12,185 nt of DNA from DASWIG01 sp965371445 (GCA_965371445.1 CBDUYN010000245.1:1-12185); one strand, 5' to 3'; counted from the first letter of the stretch, positions 1 to 7,202 are shown. Numbers and translations: made by a program. Notes: generated by a model from the sequence alone, not told the origin.

Positions 1-55
1 TGCGGCGAGATCTTTACGGCGACGCCACCGGCTGAGGCGGTGAAGAAGAAATACG
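1..55 (+). pseudogene. IS66-type transposase remnant (zinc-finger part), cut by window edge
   Basis: Frame 1 from the window edge reads CGEIFTATPPAEAVKKKY before losing similarity. IS66-family transposases carry a zinc-finger segment with a CG-(E/K)-(I/V)-FTA-x-x-P core followed some residues later by a K-Y-D motif, and this stretch resembles it. After about position 55 the frame continues only to a TGA at 109-111 with no recognisable transposase sequence, so the element is truncated here. The match is short (about 18 residues) and the rest of the element, if any, lies left of the window. The resemblance is from memory of the family, not from a search. Confidence 0.4.
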
Positions 56-634
56 TGCATCTCTCGTGTCTACAACCGCGGCCGGCATGGTGACCGTAGG
101 CGGTGAGGTAGTGGGAGCTCGCGCCGAAAGACGGCGCTGGTGCTGTCTGTGGGCAAGTGTACACCATGTTCTCCAGACCTGCGGTGTGCACAACGCGGCC
201 GGCGAGGTCGATCGCCAGCGTCCCCGACGTTGCTCGTCGCCGCGCTTGTCGTCACCCTGGCGGTCCCCGGCGTGCTCGTCGCCGCAGCGGGACAGGCCGT
301 CCCAGGGCCTGGGAGGCTGGCGTCCAGGCCCTCTCCACGATGGTGTGATCCTGCCGTGTCGCCACACAACCGGCTCGACCTGAGCGCCCCTTGGACCGGC
401 CTTCCAGGGTGTTGGACATGGTCGGCATGTCCGTCGGGGAAGCATGGGGATGTCTCTCGCCCGGGGGACGCTCTCGGCCCTTACTAGAATCGATCTTCTA
501 GGAAGTGCTTCCCAGGGGTACCGCCGCATTCACGCCCGATGTCGCGCCTCATTCGCGCCCCTTACGCCTCAATCCCGCCCTACTGCCTGGAACCCCCATT
601 CTAGGAAGTGGCGGGGCCGCAACCGATCACTCCG
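56..634. other. Gene-free stretch left of the TIR pseudogene
   Basis: I see no credible gene here. Several open frames of 60-170 codons exist on both strands, but they are rich in Arg, Pro and Ser, lack recognisable motifs and overlap each other, as expected of random GC-rich DNA. Identifiable structure is limited to an inverted repeat at 484-501 (CTAGAA / TTCTAG around a 6-base spacer) and a 12-bp direct repeat described separately. Together with the transposase remnant on its left and the broken TIR gene on its right, the stretch looks like decayed mobile or accessory DNA. Confidence 0.5.
496..610. repeat. 12-bp direct repeat pair, TTCTAGGAAGTG
   Basis: TTCTAGGAAGTG occurs at 496-507 and again at 599-610, 103 bp apart in the same orientation. 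The first copy overlaps the right arm of the inverted repeat CTAGAA-N6-TTCTAG at 484-501. The DNA between the copies is pyrimidine-rich and carries no gene. A pair like this could be the footprint of an insertion or recombination event, or chance; nothing between the copies identifies an element. Confidence 0.5.
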
Positions 635-975
635 AACCTTGGCGTCGGTCTTGGGCGCCGCTTTGGCGTCGGCCTTCTTGCCCTTGGCTACACCGCCGTC
701 GCCAACGTCGACTTGAGCCAGACCCAGGGCCTGGAATCCGTGAGGCATGGCGCTCCGTCCGACATCAGCACGAGCACCTCCGTGGCTGCGGCATGGCCGA
801 CTGGGAGATCGAGAACGCGAAGCTCTGGAACCCGAACCTCACCCGCGACGAGCGGACGCTGATCTCCTATGAAGTCGTGAACCTACAGGCAGAGAGCCCG
901 ATCATGCTGCACCACCTGTTCATCTCCTACAACCACGGCGACACCGCGTTCGTCGAGAAGCTGGAGAACCGCGCG
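635..975 (+). pseudogene. Broken pentapeptide-repeat/TIR-domain protein gene
   Basis: Two fragments of one gene lie in different frames. From about 635 to 780 one frame reads a degenerate repeat region ending LGYTAVANVDLSQTQGLES and then GAPSDIS. This resembles the end of the pentapeptide repeats and the linker found in pentapeptide-repeat proteins that carry a TIR-like domain. From 778 the next frame reads LRGCGMADWEIENAKLWNP, the segment that precedes the TIR domain in such proteins. At about 913-972 it reads HLFISYNHGDTAFVEKLENR, the first strand and helix of a TIR domain (F-I-S-Y, then D-x-x-F-V). The frame change at about 775-782 coincides with loss of the short connecting segment, so a small deletion is likely. 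After about 975 the TIR similarity stops, and the later strands with the catalytic region are absent. An internal ATG at 793 exists, but the product would be a fragment. Calling it dead is inference; the family assignment rests on motif recall. Confidence 0.6.
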
Positions 976-1147
976 GTCAGGACGAGGAGAGGAGATGTCC
1001 GAGGACGCCGTCCGGCGGCGGCGCAGGCTCCGGTGACGGCCCAGGGCCAGTTGGGGAGGGTTGGCGGGGGTGGTAGGCTGTTGCCGATGGTTGATCCTGG
1101 CTGCCACCATTTTCGCCACCATCGACCTGGTGGCAGACGCGTTTGTT

Positions 1148-1156
1148 TGCTATAAT
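1148..1156 (+). promoter_or_regulatory. Orphan extended -10 box (TGCTATAAT)
   Basis: A perfect consensus TATAAT hexamer at 1151-1156 is preceded by TG one base upstream, which makes an extended -10 element, in an otherwise very GC-rich sequence. No good -35 is seen at 16-18 bp spacing. No plus-strand gene follows. Transcription would start near 1163 and run antisense into the 3' end of the minus-strand gene at 1216-2208. It may be a leftover of the degraded accessory region, an antisense promoter, or chance. Confidence 0.3.
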
Positions 1157-1208
1157 TTACGTCGACCAGGGGTTGAATCCCCGGGAAACGGCGCGGGAGG
1201 CGGAAGAA

Positions 1209-1222
1209 GGGGTCCCTACCCC
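1209..1222 (-). terminator. Possible weak hairpin at the end of the rib operon
   Basis: On the minus strand GGGGT-AGGG-ACCCC forms a 5-bp stem with a 4-base loop, followed by TTCTTCC. The TAG stop codon of the 330-aa gene lies inside it. A second short stem (GGGG / CCCC around 6 bases, 1169-1182) follows 30 bp downstream. Neither has a proper U-tract, so termination activity is uncertain. Confidence 0.25.
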
Positions 1223-2208
1223 CGCAAGTACTCCTCAAGCAGCTCGGCGACGAGCGACGACCTGCCGTTGGCGACGACGTCCTCGATCACCGAGACGCTG
1301 GTCGACTCGAGCCAGTCCATCACCTCCAGGTTCTGCTCGCGGACCAGAGCCACGAGGTCGTGGGCCGTATGCTCGGCGCCACGGGCGGCGCGAAAAAGAG
1401 CGTTGCCGACGCTCGCCGAGCGCCCCAGACGCAGCCACAGCTCGCCCGCTGTCGAAAGCTCCGCCGCCAGGCACCGATTGCGCTCGCAGCGCGGCGTCGG
1501 TCCGCTCGCCGGCCGAGGGATGAACGGCCGCAGGCCGAAGTCGTGCGCAAACGACGCGAACTCCCTCTCCGAGGGCTCTTCGCCGTGGAAGAGGGCGTCG
1601 AAGACCTCCTCGCCGCAGCTCTCGGCGAGCTGTCGTCGCAGAGCCGGCGCCAGCTCGACGACCTGCGCCTGCGCGCAGACGACCCCGGCGTCGGCGAGGG
1701 CCTCACAGCCCTCCTCCCACAGCTCGCTGCGGTCCGAGAGACCGCTGATCAGAGGCCAGACCGCCGAGGCACCGCTCGGCAGCCGGGCAAGGCGCTCGAC
1801 GTCGCCGGTCAAGAGCGCGCCCAGAAGATCGTAGACCACCGTCGCTTCCTCGACCCCGGTCCTTTCGCCGGGAAGGAGCTCGACGAGGACCGGGACGCCC
1901 GCCGCAGCGAGCTCTCGCGCCAGCTCGTCACGCTGCGCCGCGAGCTCGCCCGCCACAGGGGGCAGGTAAAAAAGGTCGTCGACGTCGCTTCGCTCGAGCT
2001 CCGGGATCGCTTCGCCGAGCGCAGTGCGAAACCCGCTGACCCGCGCGTTGGCGAGATCCGTCCACGGAGCGGACGCCGAACGCCATTGACGCGGCGAAAA
2101 GGCGATCCAGAAGCGGGCCGGCTCGGGGAGCTGCCCGACAGGACGAGCCCGGCCTGCCGCCGCTCCTTCGGGAGGCGGCCCCGCCGGCGCTTGGCCTCCA
2201 CCTACCAT
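1216..2208 (-). CDS. Uncharacterised protein, last gene of the rib unit (330 aa)
   Basis: I do not recognise this family. It starts at an ATG with a strong Shine-Dalgarno AGGAGG 6 bases upstream, overlapping the ribE stop codon (TAGGAGGGGCC-ATG), and begins 8 bp after ribE, so it is surely co-expressed with it. The first about 25 residues are Gly/Pro/Ala-rich and probably disordered. The rest looks like a globular mixed alpha/beta protein. Around residues 80-115 it has FYLPPVAGE, a helix rich in Glu/Arg/Leu, and VPVLVELLPGE, the pattern of a helix followed by a buried strand. Two cysteines are close together (CERNRC, near residue 240). The C-terminal third is acidic, helical and Leu-rich. No signal peptide, transmembrane segment or nucleotide-binding motif is visible. 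Position suggests, but does not show, a link with flavin metabolism. Confidence 0.8.
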   Translation of the reverse strand: MVGGGQAPAGPPPEGAAAGRARPVGQLPEPARFWIAFSPRQWRSASAPWTDLANARVSGFRTALGEAIPELERSDVDDLFYLPPVAGELAAQRDELARELAAAGVPVLVELLPGERTGVEEATVVYDLLGALLTGDVERLARLPSGASAVWPLISGLSDRSELWEEGCEALADAGVVCAQAQVVELAPALRRQLAESCGEEVFDALFHGEEPSEREFASFAHDFGLRPFIPRPASGPTPRCERNRCLAAELSTAGELWLRLGRSASVGNALFRAARGAEHTAHDLVALVREQNLEVMDWLESTSVSVIEDVVANGRSSLVAELLEEYLRG

Positions 2209-2216
2209 GGCCCCTC

Positions 2217-2828
2217 CTAGGTTCTCAGCCGGCCCGCGACGTCGAGCGCTCGATGGACATACTTCGCCAGGATGTCGACCTCGAGGTTGACCCGGTCGCC
2301 GCCGCCTAGGTCCGACAGGGTGGTGGCCTCCAGGGTGTGGGGGATCAAAGCGACCATGAAACGCTCCTCCTCGAGGCCGGCGACGGTCAAGCTGACGCCG
2401 TCGATCGCCACGGAGCCTTTCTCGACCACAAAGGCCTTCAGGGATTCCGGGAGCGCGAAGGTCACCTCCCGGTGCGCTTCCAGGTCACGGCGCTCGAGGA
2501 CTTCCGTCGTCGAGTCGACGTGACCCTGGACCCAATGGCCGCCGAGCACCTCGCCGACGCGCATCGCCGGTTCCAGGTTGACCTTGGAGCCCCGCTGCAG
2601 CTCACCCAGGGTCGTGCGCCGCAGGGTCTCCGGCGAAAGCTCGACGGCGACGACGGCGTCGGCCAATTCGACGAGGGTGAGGCAGACGCCCGACACCGCG
2701 AGGCTGGCGCCGACAACGAGCTCGCCCAGGTTGGCGTCGTGACCGATCCGCAGGATCACGCCGCCGTGCTCGGAGCGCCGGGGCTCGTCGACGAGGCGGC
2801 CACATTGGCGTACAAGTCCGGTAAACAT
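2217..2828 (-). CDS. ribE: Riboflavin synthase, alpha chain type (203 aa)
   Basis: It converts two molecules of 6,7-dimethyl-8-ribityllumazine into riboflavin and a pyrimidinedione, the last step of riboflavin synthesis, in the cytosol. The start is fixed by the family N-terminus MFTGLV. It has the expected two similar lumazine-binding domains of about 100 residues. The first carries SGVCLTLVEL and ends in HWVQGHVDSTTEV. The second carries GVSLTVAGLEE and IPHTLEATTL. Its 203 aa is close to the usual 200-220. The same frame is open upstream to 3005, but that extension is Arg-rich and antiquated by the MFTGLV start. The first 73 bp lie inside the 3' end of ribD in another frame, so translational coupling is likely. 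No FMN riboswitch can fit between it and ribD. Many genomes call this gene ribE, others ribC. Confidence 0.95.
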   Translation of the reverse strand: MFTGLVRQCGRLVDEPRRSEHGGVILRIGHDANLGELVVGASLAVSGVCLTLVELADAVVAVELSPETLRRTTLGELQRGSKVNLEPAMRVGEVLGGHWVQGHVDSTTEVLERRDLEAHREVTFALPESLKAFVVEKGSVAIDGVSLTVAGLEEERFMVALIPHTLEATTLSDLGGGDRVNLEVDILAKYVHRALDVAGRLRT

Positions 2829-3916
2829 CGTTCTCGAAAACCCCTCAAAATGACGTCGCCGCCTCGGCGTTCGACGCGCATCCCGGCGAGCCGCGGCGCC
2901 GCCTGAAGCGTCGGGAAACCAGCTCCGCCGAGAGGGCCCGGAGCCTCGACGCCGCCGATCAGGAGCGGTGCCAGGTCCACCGCCACGGCGTCGTAAAGAC
3001 CGCACTCGGCGAAGCTCGCGGCCACGCCCGCGCCCCCTTCGACGAGGACGCTCCGGACGCCCCGCCGCTCCAGGTGCCGCAGCACCGCGGCCGGTGTGAC
3101 CCGGTCAAGCTCCACGACCGACGCTCCGCGCTCGGTCAGGGCGGCGCGGCGTTCAGCTCGCGGCGACGCGGTGTCGCTCGGTTCAGTGTATATCAGGACG
3201 TCGCCGGGCACGTCCAAGAGGCACGCCGTCGGCGGCAAGCGCAGGCGCCGGTCGAGCACGATCCGGACGTTGGGCCCGATGGCGTGGCCCGCTCGGCGGT
3301 CGAGCCGCGGATCGTCGGCCAAGGCGGTGCCGATGCCCACCAGGATCGCGTCGTGCTCCTCGCGGGCGTTGAGCCCCCAGCGCCGTCCTTCCGGCGAAGA
3401 GATCCACTGGCTGTCGCCCTTGACGGTGGCGGTTTTTCCGTCCAGGCTCATCGCCCATTTCAGCGTCACCGCCGGCCGGCCGAGGGTGCTCGCGACGAGG
3501 AAGCGCCAGTTCAAGGCCACCGCCTCCTTGAGGAGCCGGCCTTCGTCGACCTCGACGCCGGCGGCGCGAAGGCGGGCGAAGCCACCACCCTCAACGCCCG
3601 GGTTCGGGTCGCGGTGGCAGGCCACCACCCGGCGGATGCCGGCGGCAAGGACCGCCTCGGAGCAGGGCGGGGTCCGTCCGTGGTGGTTGCAGGGCTCCAG
3701 CGTCACGTAAAGCGTCGCACCGCGGGCTCTCCCGCCGGCTTTCGCCAGGGCCTCGGCCTCGGCGTGAGGGCCGCCCAGGCGGCGGTGGTACCCCTCGCCG
3801 ACCACCTGGCCGTCGGCGACGACGAGGGCGCCCACCCTCGGGTTGGGCGACGTACGGTAGCGCCCGCGTCCTGCCAGGGCGAGAGCGCGGCGCAGGAAAT
3901 GCTCGTGCTCTTCCAT
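2756..3916 (-). CDS. ribD: Bifunctional riboflavin deaminase/reductase RibD (386 aa)
   Basis: It deaminates the pyrimidine intermediate made from GTP and then reduces its ribosyl side chain with NADPH, the second and third steps of riboflavin synthesis. The N-terminal deaminase domain (about 1-145) has the zinc site: HAE at 51-53, then EPCNHHGRTPPC with the cysteines at 76 and 85. The reductase domain (about 148-360) begins TLKWAMSLDGKTA and contains WISSPEGRRWGLNAREEHDAI, the GIGTALADDPRL segment and LVEGGAGVAASF. Family similarity ends near GGDVILRGF; the last about 26 residues (ERCLPDLYANV and a Ser/Ala/Pro tail) are encoded by DNA that overlaps the ribE start. It begins 13 bp after ftsY, so there is no room for an FMN riboswitch directly upstream. 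No strong ribosome site is seen, and a duplicated 10-mer lies at the start. Confidence 0.95.
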   Translation of the reverse strand: MEEHEHFLRRALALAGRGRYRTSPNPRVGALVVADGQVVGEGYHRRLGGPHAEAEALAKAGGRARGATLYVTLEPCNHHGRTPPCSEAVLAAGIRRVVACHRDPNPGVEGGGFARLRAAGVEVDEGRLLKEAVALNWRFLVASTLGRPAVTLKWAMSLDGKTATVKGDSQWISSPEGRRWGLNAREEHDAILVGIGTALADDPRLDRRAGHAIGPNVRIVLDRRLRLPPTACLLDVPGDVLIYTEPSDTASPRAERRAALTERGASVVELDRVTPAAVLRHLERRGVRSVLVEGGAGVAASFAECGLYDAVAVDLAPLLIGGVEAPGPLGGAGFPTLQAAPRLAGMRVERRGGDVILRGFRERCLPDLYANVAASSTSPGAPSTAA

Positions 3917-3935
3917 CTACGCGGCCCATCTACGC
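3913..3935 (-). repeat. 10-bp tandem duplication at the ftsY/ribD junction
   Basis: On the minus strand GCGTAGATGG occurs twice with 3 bases between (plus-strand copies at 3926-3935 and 3913-3922). Each copy contains TAGATG. In the first copy the TAG is the ftsY stop and is followed by an ATG in the wrong frame for ribD. In the second copy the ATG is the ribD start. The short period suggests slippage during replication. Confidence 0.7.
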
Positions 3936-4916
3936 AAAAAGCGCTTCGGCAAATTCCCGGGGCCGAAAGTCCACCATGTCGTCGACTCCCTCGCCAACGC
4001 CCAGGTAGAGGATCGGCAGCTTCAGGTCACGGGCCATCGCGACCGCCATGCCGCCTTTGGCGGTGCCGTCGAGCTTGGTCAGGAACACACCGTCGACCGC
4101 CGCCACGCCGAGGAACTCCCGCGCCTGGTTGACGGCGTTTTGTCCTGTCGTGGCGTCGAGGACGAGGATCGTCCGCGACTTGAAGCCGGCTGCCTCGCGG
4201 TCGACGATTCGCCGGATCTTGGCCAGCTCCGCCATCAGATGACTCTTGTTGTGCAAGCGTCCGGCGGTGTCGATCAGGACCTGGTCGACCTTGCGGGCCC
4301 GGGCCGCCCGGAGGGCGTCAAAGATCACCGCCCCGGGGTCGCCGCCGGCTTTTTGCGCCACGACCTCGACGCCGAGCCTCTCTCCCCAGAGGGAGATCTG
4401 CTCGATGGCGGCGGCGCGAAACGTGTCGCCGGCGGCGATCAGGACTCGCTCTCCCCTCTCCTTCATGGCCCGCGCCAGCTTGGCGATCGAGGTCGTCTTG
4501 CCGGCGCCGTTGACCCCGACGACGAGGGTGACCGCAGGACCCTTGGGAAGCGGCTCGGCGCGGGGGGCCTCGGCGAGGAGCTCGGTCACTTCCTCGGCCA
4601 AGAGCCGGTGGAGGCGAGCCGGGTCCTTGAGGTCGTCCGGCTTCGCGTGGGCGCGAACCCTCTCGACGATGGCGAGCGACGTCTCGACGCCGAGGTCGCT
4701 CATGATGAGACTCTCCTCCAGGTACTCCAGGGTGGTCTCGTCCAGCACGCCGCGGCCTTCGAGCGCGGCGTCGACACGCTCGATGATCTCGGTATGGGTC
4801 GTCAAGAGGCCACGCTTCAGCTTCTTCCAGAAGCCGCGCCTCTCAACCGGTTCGGCCAGACGTGCCTCGGGGGAGAGCTCGAGACGCTCGTCCGAGGGTT
4901 TCTCGCTGGGATTCAT
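3930..4916 (-). CDS. ftsY: Signal recognition particle receptor FtsY (328 aa)
   Basis: This SRP-type GTPase docks ribosome-SRP complexes at the membrane for co-translational insertion of membrane proteins. The N domain occupies about residues 28-110 (FWKKLKRGL, then a helical bundle). The G domain follows: P-loop GVNGAGKTT at 124-132, DTFRAAA at 164-170, DTAGR at 206-210, TKLDG at 270-274, and the C-terminal GVGEGVDDM typical of the family. The long acidic A domain of E. coli FtsY is absent, as in many bacteria. I chose the ATG at 4916 (MNPSEK). A TTG at 4931 would add five residues and overlap the upstream stop as TTGA, but its only purine-rich sequence touches the start codon. It lies 11 bp after the Roadblock gene and 13 bp before ribD, so it is co-transcribed with both. 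Confidence 0.95.
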   Translation of the reverse strand: MNPSEKPSDERLELSPEARLAEPVERRGFWKKLKRGLLTTHTEIIERVDAALEGRGVLDETTLEYLEESLIMSDLGVETSLAIVERVRAHAKPDDLKDPARLHRLLAEEVTELLAEAPRAEPLPKGPAVTLVVGVNGAGKTTSIAKLARAMKERGERVLIAAGDTFRAAAIEQISLWGERLGVEVVAQKAGGDPGAVIFDALRAARARKVDQVLIDTAGRLHNKSHLMAELAKIRRIVDREAAGFKSRTILVLDATTGQNAVNQAREFLGVAAVDGVFLTKLDGTAKGGMAVAMARDLKLPILYLGVGEGVDDMVDFRPREFAEALFA

Positions 4917-4927
4917 CACCACCGGGC

Positions 4928-5299
4928 TCAACTCTCGCCGAAGATCTCGCGGGACATCTCGCTCCGAGCGGCTTTGAGCGTCTCCCGCGCCCTGGCCACC
5001 ATCCCTGGCCGACGCTGCACGAGGACCAGGGAGTAGCCGTCGGGAAGCGACGTGGCGTAGAGGTGGATCGAATCTTTTTCGATGTGCAGCAACTCGAGCT
5101 CGCCGTAGTCGCTCGTCGCCAGCATCTCGCTGAGCTGACGCTGGTAGATACCGACGTAGGCTCCCAGGATCCGCATGTCGTAGGGTGTGAACTCGGAGCA
5201 GGCCAGGTCGACGGTTTCGCCGATCTCGTCGACGAAAAGAACGGCCAGAGCGCCGTCGTTTTTGGCGAGAAGGTTCGCGAGGATGTACTGAAACGGCAT
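4928..5299 (-). CDS. Roadblock/LC7-like domain protein (123 aa)
   Basis: A small single-domain protein with the layout of the Roadblock/LC7 fold. An N-terminal helix is followed by a strand (ALAVLFVDEIGETVDLA), a central helix (DMRILGAYVGIYQRQLSEML), two strands (ELELLHIEKDSIHLYATSLPDGYSLVLVQ) and a C-terminal helix (GMVARARETLKAA). Bacterial members such as MglB usually form dimers and act on small Ras-like GTPases, or serve as scaffolds in polarity and motility systems. No MglA-type GTPase is in this window. The ATG has GAGGA about 5 bases upstream. The gene sits 42 bp downstream of the HD-GYP gene and 11 bp before ftsY. Its pairing with a membrane signalling protein suggests a shared regulatory role, which is inference. 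The fold is assigned by pattern, not by search. Confidence 0.75.
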   Translation of the reverse strand: MPFQYILANLLAKNDGALAVLFVDEIGETVDLACSEFTPYDMRILGAYVGIYQRQLSEMLATSDYGELELLHIEKDSIHLYATSLPDGYSLVLVQRRPGMVARARETLKAARSEMSREIFGES

Positions 5300-5341
5300 C
5301 GGGTCCTCAACCAGGCCAGGACGTTCGTTCAGATCGACCGC

Positions 5342-7198
5342 CTACCCTGCCACCGCTTCGACCGCGGTGGGCACCTTGATCTTCGAGGTGGCGAAGTCGG
5401 CCTCCTCCTTGTCGACCTTGATGTGCCCGGCCTCGTAAGCGAGCAGGAAGGCGGTGACGATTTTCGCGTCAAACTTCTTTCCCGTCAACTTCTTGATGGT
5501 CTGGAGCGCGTAGTCAGTGGAGTAGGCGTTCTGGTAGGGACGCGTCGTGGTGATGGCGTCGAAGGTGTCGGCGACACCGATGATCCGGGCCATGAGCGGG
5601 ATCTGCTCGCCCTTGAGCTTGTCGGGATAGCCGCTGCCGTTCCACGCCTCGTGGTGCCAGCGGATCCCCGGGATCATCTCGCGCAGCGCCGCGATGGGCT
5701 CGACGATCTCCGCCCCGATGGCCGGGTGGAGCTTCATCTGCTCGAACTCCTCGGGGGTCAGGACGCCGACTTTTTTCAAGATCCGGTCTTCGACACCGAT
5801 CTTGCCCACGTCGTGGAGGACGGCCGAGATCCACACCCTCTCCTGCATGTCTTTCGGCAGGCCGAGGTAGCGGGCGATCGAACGGCTGTAGGCCGCGACC
5901 CGTTCCGAGTGGCCGCGGGTGTAGGGGTCCTTGGCGTCGATGGTGGCGGCGAAGGCCCGGATCGTCGAGATGAAAAGCGCCCGGTTCGCCTCGGCGGCCT
6001 TGCGCAGCTGCTCGATGTAGTTCTCGACGTACTCGCTCATCCGGTTGAAGTCGTCGGCCAGGTCGGCGACTTCCATGCCGAGGCCCTTGGTCGAGACGCG
6101 GCGCTCGAAGTTCCCGGCCGCGATCTCGTGGCTCGCCTGGACCATGCGCTGGATCGGACGGCTCAGGGAGCGGGCCGCGATCAGGGCGAAGACCATCGCC
6201 AGGATGACCAGCACCACCGAGGAGATGACCGCGTTGACCACCATCCGCCGGACCTCGTCGAAGGCGAACTTGATCGGCTTGTGAGCGACGACGCCCCAGC
6301 CCGTCTCCTGGACCTGTACGACACGGGCCAGGGTTGGCACGAGCTCCTTGCCGACCGGCAGGTCGAACTCCTGCGAAGCGCTGAAGGGCATCTGCGCAAA
6401 AGTCGCCACGAGGTCCGAAGCGAGGAGCGCCTGCTCTTTTTGCGGGCTGCTCCCCGGAGACCACAGGAGGTGGCCGGCGCCGTCGATCAGAAAGAGCTCC
6501 TCGCGGCTCTGATCCTCCTCGGAGCCCGCCAGGAGCTCGGTCTTGAGCCGTAGAGGGACCAGAGTCTCGAGGATGAGGGTCTCCTCCTCGCCGGCACGTA
6601 CCGACTGGGCGACGATCACCGCGGTTTCCTGCTCGGAGAGCGAAACGAAGCGGTAGACCGGGTCGCCGGTGTCGCGGGTCGTGGCAAGGCCCTCGTTGAC
6701 CTTCGCCGCCACGGCCTCGATCTGGGGCATCTTGTTGACCACGGTGATGCCCCGCAGGTTCTGGTCGACGACGAAGAGCGCATACAGCTCCGGATGGTCG
6801 TCGGCGAAGTTTCGGAAGTAGGACTCCGCGCGTTCCGTGTTGAAACGCTCGACGAGGACCCCGTCGCTCTCCATCGCTACGAATCCCATGCCGAGCTGGC
6901 GCAGCTGCTTCTTGGCAAAGGAGATGTCTTGGCTCAGGCGGTCGGCAAAAGCCTGGGCACGATGATGGAGCAGCTCCGTCTCCTTGGTCTTCAGGAGCTC
7001 GCGGCTCTCGCCGATCATCCGGACGCTCGAGACGAGCAGCGGGATGATGCCCGAGAAAAGGAGCACCAGGAAGATCAGGTGCCGTAGCTTCAGCCGGCGA
7101 GGCCGGGACGGCGCGGCGGTCGCGGCCGAAGGCTTGCCAGGACCTTTCCTCTTCCTCTTCATCGGGGGACGTTTTCTTTTGGGCGGGGGAGCGCTCAC
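5342..7198 (-). CDS. Membrane sensor with HAMP and HD-GYP phosphodiesterase domains (618 aa)
   Basis: Probable cyclic-di-GMP phosphodiesterase controlled by an extracytoplasmic sensor. A Lys/Arg/Pro-rich cytoplasmic head (residues 5-38) precedes a first membrane helix (about 40-59). A periplasmic region (about 62-310), probably a double Cache-type sensor, is followed by a second helix (about 321-342) and a HAMP linker (about 343-396, with SLSRPIQRMVQASHEIAAGNF). The HD-GYP domain (about 405-600) has all the usual residues: H430, H462-D463 in LHDVGKIG, H491, H515-H516, G-Y-P at 523-525 and D544 in VADTFDAI. It therefore appears catalytically competent. The start is a GTG chosen because GAGGAGG lies 6 bases upstream; an ATG at 7162 (residue 13) is possible but lacks such a site. 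The gene lies between aroB and the Roadblock gene. The substrate and the ligand of the sensor cannot be read from sequence. Confidence 0.93.
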   Translation of the reverse strand: MSAPPPKRKRPPMKRKRKGPGKPSAATAAPSRPRRLKLRHLIFLVLLFSGIIPLLVSSVRMIGESRELLKTKETELLHHRAQAFADRLSQDISFAKKQLRQLGMGFVAMESDGVLVERFNTERAESYFRNFADDHPELYALFVVDQNLRGITVVNKMPQIEAVAAKVNEGLATTRDTGDPVYRFVSLSEQETAVIVAQSVRAGEEETLILETLVPLRLKTELLAGSEEDQSREELFLIDGAGHLLWSPGSSPQKEQALLASDLVATFAQMPFSASQEFDLPVGKELVPTLARVVQVQETGWGVVAHKPIKFAFDEVRRMVVNAVISSVVLVILAMVFALIAARSLSRPIQRMVQASHEIAAGNFERRVSTKGLGMEVADLADDFNRMSEYVENYIEQLRKAAEANRALFISTIRAFAATIDAKDPYTRGHSERVAAYSRSIARYLGLPKDMQERVWISAVLHDVGKIGVEDRILKKVGVLTPEEFEQMKLHPAIGAEIVEPIAALREMIPGIRWHHEAWNGSGYPDKLKGEQIPLMARIIGVADTFDAITTTRPYQNAYSTDYALQTIKKLTGKKFDAKIVTAFLLAYEAGHIKVDKEEADFATSKIKVPTAVEAVAG

Positions 7199-7202
7199 TT
7201 CT

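Noticed and set aside
14..529. 171-codon minus-strand frame near the left edge
   Set aside because: Arg/Pro/Ser-rich composition, no motif, overlaps three other random frames.
1164..1190. tRNA T-arm (GGGGTTGAATCCCC)
   Set aside because: One base short of the usual 7-base T-loop, and no acceptor, D or anticodon stems can be built upstream; just a short palindrome.
2829..3005. N-terminal extension of riboflavin synthase
   Set aside because: Arg-rich, lies inside ribD, and the family starts at MFTGLV.
3917..3929. FMN riboswitch ahead of ribD
   Set aside because: Only 13 bp separate ftsY and ribD; the element needs well over 100 bases and none of its conserved boxes are seen.
4862..6553. Long plus-strand frame of 563 codons
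   Set aside because: Antisense shadow of the HD-GYP, Roadblock and ftsY genes, a common effect of GC-rich codon usage; no recognisable domain.
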